Position numbers and translations under genes: made by a program
Assembly: GCA_002344525.1 (NCBI GenBank)
Contig: DDTJ01000088.1
Coordinates: 11,086-29,060, forward strand
From: Akkermansiaceae bacterium UBA2367
GTDB lineage: Bacteria; Verrucomicrobiota; Verrucomicrobiia; Verrucomicrobiales; DEV007
Length of the DNA: 17,975 nucleotides
Direction of reading: 5' to 3'
Part shown: in pieces, positions 14,371 to 17,975 of the stretch
How positions within the stretch are numbered: position 1 is the first letter of the stretch
How the letters are laid out: the number at the start of each line of letters is the position of its first letter
The notes under the pieces: model-generated
Database searches by the model: none
Told to the model about the DNA's origin: nothing
The model's input: the letters and a program-made list of their open reading frames with translations, nothing else

Positions 14371-15846
14371 TCAATAGACCCGCTCCGCCAACAAGTCCGA
14401 GGCGACGAAGACAGGGGCGAGGAAGTCGTTGAAATCGTCGAAGCGGGTCATCGTCCCGAGCGGTTCGCCAAGGGGATGTTCGGAGAGCGGACAAAGGGAC
14501 ATAGCGCAAGTTTCGCCGATCTCGCGCGAGGCGACCCGGGTGGCGCGCGGGCCGGAGCCGTCGTTGTGGACCGCCCAATGCAGCACCTGGATGACGGGAT
14601 CACCGCCGTCGTCGGGGAGGACGCCGAATTTGGCGAGACGGGGTTGGAGTTCGGCGGTGTTTTTCACGCGGTAGCGGAAGACGGAGAAGGCGTCGGTGTA
14701 GGGCAGGGTGGCGATGTCGCCGGGATCGGACTTGGCGACGAGTTCAAGCTCGGCGGAAAAGGCGGGGATGGCGGCGGCGGGCCGATCCTCGAGACGTTGG
14801 GTGAACAGTCGGACCGTCGTGCCTTCGGACGAGGTGGCGGTGGGACGCAGGCTGCCCTCCTTCCGCCAGTGGGCGATGGTTGCGACCGCCCAAGCCCCGG
14901 CCGCCGTGCCCCAAGCGGTTCCGGTGGCGTTGCTCGGGTGCTCGCCGTCGCCGGGGGCGTCGTTGGGGATGGGGCAAAGGGGACGGCTGTCGAGGAAACA
15001 GTCGCCCCCTTGGGCCTCGGAGACGGAGTCGAGGGCGGTGCGCAGGGTGGCGACGGCGCGGTCCTGGAATTCGGCGCTCCTCACGTCGTCCCGCGCGTCG
15101 GGGGGGCCGATCCAGAGGACGCGGGCACCGTGGGCGGTCGCTTGGCGCAGGCCCTCCCCGATGTGGCCGACGATGCCGGCGGTGTAGTCCCCGGCGAGAT
15201 CCTCCTCGAAATTGGTACCAGCCTGGAAGATGAACACGTCGGGATCGTATCCCGCGACGTAGTCGGCGATGGAGCGGGGTCGCATCGAGACCTCCTTCCA
15301 GCGGTCGCATTGCTCCGGCGTGGCGGCGGTCTCGTAGACGCGGGTGAGCACGGGCGAGGGCCAGCGCCCCTGCCAGAAGTAGGGCGTCCCGTTTTTCACC
15401 GCGTGGAAAAGGACTTCGCAATCCGCCTCGACGAGGGCTCGCTGCAAGGCGGGTCCAAAGGGCAGGAGCCCCTGGGAGTCGCCGAGCACGAACACGCGGG
15501 TCTGGCCGGGGCGGCGTCCCGCCGTCGCGCCGGGCAGGGAGGGGGTGTCGGGCCGGTAGTTCGCCGGAGACACCCAAGCTTCGGTGCGGGAGCCCGGCGT
15601 CACGGGTTCAGCGCGGACCGGCTCTTGGCGCTTCGGCGCGAAGATGGCTTGCATGGGCTTCTTCTTCGGTTTCGGCGGGGGCTTTTCGACGGATTCCTTG
15701 CGGGGCTTGTCCTTGTTCTTCTTCGAGAACCATCCGGCGTCGGCCCCGGCTGGGAGGGTGAAGGAAAGGAGCGAGGCGATGGCGAATACGGGGAGCGCCG
15801 CGATGGAGAATCGCGTTCGCAAGACGTTGCCAATGGTCGTTCGCAT
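14371..15846 (-). CDS. Secreted SGNH/GDSL-like hydrolase with Lys/Pro-rich tether
   Basis: Predicted exported protein of 491 residues. It has a signal peptide or N-terminal anchor (about 10-37), then a basic proline-rich stretch (about 42-64; KKNKDKPRKESVEKPPPKPK) that could act as a flexible or surface-binding tether. The SGNH fold follows: VFVLGDSQG (catalytic Ser124), a QAGTN block (Asn212) and DGEHPS (Asp300, His303), the expected Ser-Asn-Asp-His set. About 185 residues follow His303 without a recognised domain. SGNH enzymes deacylate many esters, including O-acetylated polysaccharides; the substrate is unknown. The ATG at 15846 gives the signal peptide; upstream in-frame sequence belongs to the antisense and out-of-frame space of the neighbouring MFS gene. 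It lies 107 bases downstream of that transporter and is convergent with the ThuA-fusion gene. Confidence 0.84.
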   Translation of the reverse strand: MRTTIGNVLRTRFSIAALPVFAIASLLSFTLPAGADAGWFSKKNKDKPRKESVEKPPPKPKKKPMQAIFAPKRQEPVRAEPVTPGSRTEAWVSPANYRPDTPSLPGATAGRRPGQTRVFVLGDSQGLLPFGPALQRALVEADCEVLFHAVKNGTPYFWQGRWPSPVLTRVYETAATPEQCDRWKEVSMRPRSIADYVAGYDPDVFIFQAGTNFEEDLAGDYTAGIVGHIGEGLRQATAHGARVLWIGPPDARDDVRSAEFQDRAVATLRTALDSVSEAQGGDCFLDSRPLCPIPNDAPGDGEHPSNATGTAWGTAAGAWAVATIAHWRKEGSLRPTATSSEGTTVRLFTQRLEDRPAAAIPAFSAELELVAKSDPGDIATLPYTDAFSVFRYRVKNTAELQPRLAKFGVLPDDGGDPVIQVLHWAVHNDGSGPRATRVASREIGETCAMSLCPLSEHPLGEPLGTMTRFDDFNDFLAPVFVASDLLAERVY

Positions 15847-15953
15847 GATGTCGGAGGCCCTCTCCTCCAGACGACCGGACAATGACGGTGAATCGGATTT
15901 TTTCGCAAGGGGATCCTGACAGCACGCCGCCTCCTGCCACTCCCGGGCCGGGA

Positions 15954-17531
15954 TCACTTCAGGGTGTGGCCCTTCGTCTCCGGCGCGAACCAGATCACGA
16001 GGATGCCGACGAGGTAGATGCAGGAGAGCACGGAGAAGGCGTTCGCCTCCACCTGCAACTGCGAGAGACGCCTCGCCTCCCCTTCCAGCGCCTCGATCTT
16101 GTCCGACCCGAAGTGCCTCATCAGGTTCGCAAGCTGGAGGGAACCGATCGCCGCGATGATGCGCCCGAAATTGAAGCAGAAGCCCTGCCCCGTAGCCCGC
16201 ACGCTGGTGGGGAAAAGCTCCGGGAAATAGAGCGGGAAGAAGCCGTAGAAGGACGCGGTGAGTCCGCCGAGGAGGAAGGCGGTCAGGAGCAGGGAGTGGG
16301 GGATGCCCCCGCCCGTATAGGAACCGTTCGTCTTGAAGAAGAGAAGGGCCGAGCCGAGGGCGAAGAGGCAGAGGAGGACGTAGGTGACCCGCCGCCCGAG
16401 CAGGTCGGCCACGAGCGGGGTGAGCAGGGCGATGAGGATGGCGCCGAGCGCGGTGAAGATGACGACGTACTCGATCACGTTCGATTGCGCTCCCTCGGGG
16501 GAGAGGAAGGAGGCCCATTTCGCGGCCTGCTGCACCGAACCCCAGGTGCCCATCAAGGCGACAGCGGCGAGGCCGGCCCCCACGAGGAGATTGCGCATCA
16601 CCATGGAGCGCGCCTGCGAATCGACCTGCCCGCTGGCGAAGGAGCGACCGAGGTAGCGGCGCACCGGGAGGAGGTAGCCCCACAGGACGATAGCGAGACC
16701 GAGGACGGTCGCAGGGATGGCGACGGCGTTGCCGACCTTGGCGAAGACGGTGGGCGACCAGAGGGCGATGACCCCGAGGGCGGCGAGGGCGGCGGCGAGG
16801 ACGCCGAGGAGGTCCTTCGTGGCCCAGTGCGAGGTCGCGCCGGAACGCTTCTCCTCCTCCCACTTGTGCGATTCCGGGACGAAAAGGCGGATGAAGAAGA
16901 TGATGGCCGCCGGGAAGGCCCCGCTGATCGCGAGGAAGCGCCAGCCGCGGTTGTGGAGGAGGTATTCGGAGGCCCCCTCGCTGACGCCGAGGGACTGCAT
17001 CCAGCCCGCCACCGTGTCGAGACTGGCGTTGAGGTAGAGGCTGAGGAGTCCGGTGAGGAGGAAGCCCACGTTCGCCGCTGCCCCGATCATGCCGGCGACC
17101 CAGGCGCGGTTCTTCGATCCCCAGATCTCGTTGACGAGGGCCACGCCGAGCGCCCATTCGCCGCCCATGCCGAGCGAGGCGACGAAGCGCAGCGCCGCGA
17201 AGTGCCACGCCTCGGTGACAAAGCCGCAGAGGCCAGTGAAGAGGGCGAAGGTGAGGATGGCGAGGGTCATCGCCTTGACCCGCCCGAGCTTGTCCCCGAG
17301 CCAGCCGAAGAGGACGCCGCCCGTGGCCGCGCCGACGAGGAAGACGGCGATGATGATGGTGAACCACTGGCCCCTCGCGGCGTCGGTGGCGTCGGGGAGG
17401 AGGTCCTGCAAGGCGGGGCGCCCGATCAGGGGGAAAAGCCCCATTTCGAAGCCGTCGAACATCCATCCGAGGAAGGCGGCGATCAGGGCGGAGATGGCAC
17501 CGCGTTGGGGAGTGTGGGCGGGGGTGGTCAT
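15954..17531 (-). CDS. MFS transporter (sugar or organic-acid/aromatic-acid:H+ symporter type)
   Basis: Polytopic inner-membrane transporter of 525 residues with about 12 helices. The N terminus has GWMFDGFEMG (about 22-31, the DGFD-like signature of AAHS and related symporters), motif A as GWLGDKLGRVK (about 76-86) and GMGGEW (121-126), and later ELFPTSVRATGQGFCFNFGR, typical of acid:H+ and sugar-porter MFS groups. The substrate cannot be set from sequence. It is longer than most AAHS members because of a loop after helix 5 (DTVAGWMQSLGVSEGASEY) and an extended central region. The chosen start (17531) is the first ATG before the first helix. It is divergent from typA and 107 bases upstream of the SGNH hydrolase gene, so the two may be co-transcribed. 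Confidence 0.87.
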   Translation of the reverse strand: MTTPAHTPQRGAISALIAAFLGWMFDGFEMGLFPLIGRPALQDLLPDATDAARGQWFTIIIAVFLVGAATGGVLFGWLGDKLGRVKAMTLAILTFALFTGLCGFVTEAWHFAALRFVASLGMGGEWALGVALVNEIWGSKNRAWVAGMIGAAANVGFLLTGLLSLYLNASLDTVAGWMQSLGVSEGASEYLLHNRGWRFLAISGAFPAAIIFFIRLFVPESHKWEEEKRSGATSHWATKDLLGVLAAALAALGVIALWSPTVFAKVGNAVAIPATVLGLAIVLWGYLLPVRRYLGRSFASGQVDSQARSMVMRNLLVGAGLAAVALMGTWGSVQQAAKWASFLSPEGAQSNVIEYVVIFTALGAILIALLTPLVADLLGRRVTYVLLCLFALGSALLFFKTNGSYTGGGIPHSLLLTAFLLGGLTASFYGFFPLYFPELFPTSVRATGQGFCFNFGRIIAAIGSLQLANLMRHFGSDKIEALEGEARRLSQLQVEANAFSVLSCIYLVGILVIWFAPETKGHTLK

Positions 17532-17715
17532 GCGTTCGTCGGGCTTGTCGAAAAAGGGGCGGAGGGCTTCAGCGCGGGTTATTTGAGCGCATCTTCACGC
17601 CCCTGGCGACTGAAAAGACCGCACAATCGCGGGATGCGAGGGCCGGCATCGCCCTCCCTGCGTGTCGCTTTCCCCGCTTGCAATCCGGGAAAACGGGCGC
17701 TCATTCCCCCTCCCC

Positions 17716-17975
17716 ATGTCGGACCCATCCTCCAGCTCCCCGATCCCGCCCTCGCGCATCCGCAACATCGCCATCATCGCCCACGTCGATCATGGCAAGA
17801 CCACGCTCGTGGACCAGATGCTGAAACACGCCGGTTCCTTCCGCGAGAACCAGGTCGTGGAGGAGCGCGCGATGGATTCGATGGACCAGGAGCGCGAGCG
17901 CGGCATCACCATCAAGGCGAAGAACACCTCGGTGAAGTGGGGCGACAACATCATCAACATCGTCGACACCCCCGG
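17716..17975 (+). CDS. typA: GTP-binding translational GTPase TypA/BipA (5' part, cut by window end)
   Basis: Ribosome-associated translational GTPase. The first 86 codons are visible. The G1 P-loop is AHVDHGKTT, the G2 region is ERERGITIKAKNTSVKW and the G3 motif DTPG is cut by the end of the window. The pattern VDHGKTTLVDQML, MDSMDQERERGIT, KNTxxxW and INIVDTPG fits TypA/BipA better than LepA or EF-G. The ATG at 17716 gives a short Ser/Pro-rich leader before the conserved RNIAIIAHVDHGK. No Shine-Dalgarno sequence is visible. It is divergent from the MFS gene across a 184-base spacer in which I could not define a promoter. Confidence 0.95.
   Translation, partial: MSDPSSSSPIPPSRIRNIAIIAHVDHGKTTLVDQMLKHAGSFRENQVVEERAMDSMDQERERGITIKAKNTSVKWGDNIINIVDTP

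Noticed and set aside
10721..14578. 1285-codon minus-strand open frame opposite the ThuA-fusion gene
   Set aside because: Antisense shadow of a gene with clear signal peptide, domain motifs and CxxCH. Its own translation shows no recognisable fold.
15941..15953. TCCCGGGCCGGGA just after the MFS stop as a terminator
   Set aside because: It is a 13-base palindrome with almost no loop and is not followed by a T run on the minus strand.
14371..17466. 1031-codon minus-strand open frame joining the MFS and SGNH regions
   Set aside because: Its first half is an out-of-frame, Arg/Pro-rich reading of the MFS gene. The true SGNH start is at 15846 with a signal peptide.
17638..17656. GAGGGC / GCCCTC inverted repeat in the MFS-typA spacer as a regulatory site
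   Set aside because: Short, GC-only and of a kind expected by chance; no promoter boxes could be placed around it.

Overview
The window is a GC-rich bacterial chromosomal segment, most likely from Verrucomicrobiota or a close PVC-superphylum relative. This is inferred from gene content. It carries a secreted ThuA / 'membrane-bound dehydrogenase' / cytochrome c fusion of a type typical of Planctomycetes and Verrucomicrobia, a c-heme protein with FG-GAP repeats, a fused SecDF next to YajC and Tgt, and many secreted proteins. No start codon has a convincing Shine-Dalgarno sequence. I saw no rRNA, tRNA, CRISPR array, transposase or phage gene. Layout: (1) 46-4182, minus strand: tgt, yajC and secDF, a conserved housekeeping cluster for queuosine tRNA modification and the Sec translocon accessory complex. 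(2) 4301-9654, minus strand, transcribed in the order PhyH-type dioxygenase, secreted beta-propeller protein (interrupted by an in-frame TGA), secreted c-heme/FG-GAP protein, nucleoside:H+ symporter-like MFS protein. (3) 9767-14287, plus strand: an AraC-family regulator divergent from the dioxygenase, a 351-base gene-free stretch with degenerate repeats, then a 1092-residue secreted ThuA-dehydrogenase-CBM-like-cytochrome c protein. (4) 14371-17531, minus strand: a secreted SGNH/GDSL-like hydrolase and an MFS organic-acid or sugar transporter. (5) 17716 to the window end, plus strand: the 5' end of typA/bipA. The middle of the window (about 4.3-17.5 kb) looks like an accessory catabolic region. 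It holds two MFS transporters, two periplasmic c-type heme proteins, a ThuA domain (a family linked to keto-sugar metabolism), a carbohydrate-binding-like domain, an Fe(II)/2-oxoglutarate oxygenase and an AraC regulator with a cupin-like sensor domain. A role in uptake and oxidation of a small organic compound is plausible, but no substrate can be named from the sequence. The points most worth a second look are: the in-frame TGA in the propeller gene followed by 58 further in-frame, coding-like codons; a 21-bp-spaced direct repeat between the AraC and dioxygenase genes that looks like an AraC operator; a Tgt with an altered zinc site; an extra N-terminal helix and Pro/Ala-rich tail on SecDF; two short repeat arrays; and the near-absence of Shine-Dalgarno motifs. 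I did not find a clearly new defence or mobile system here.
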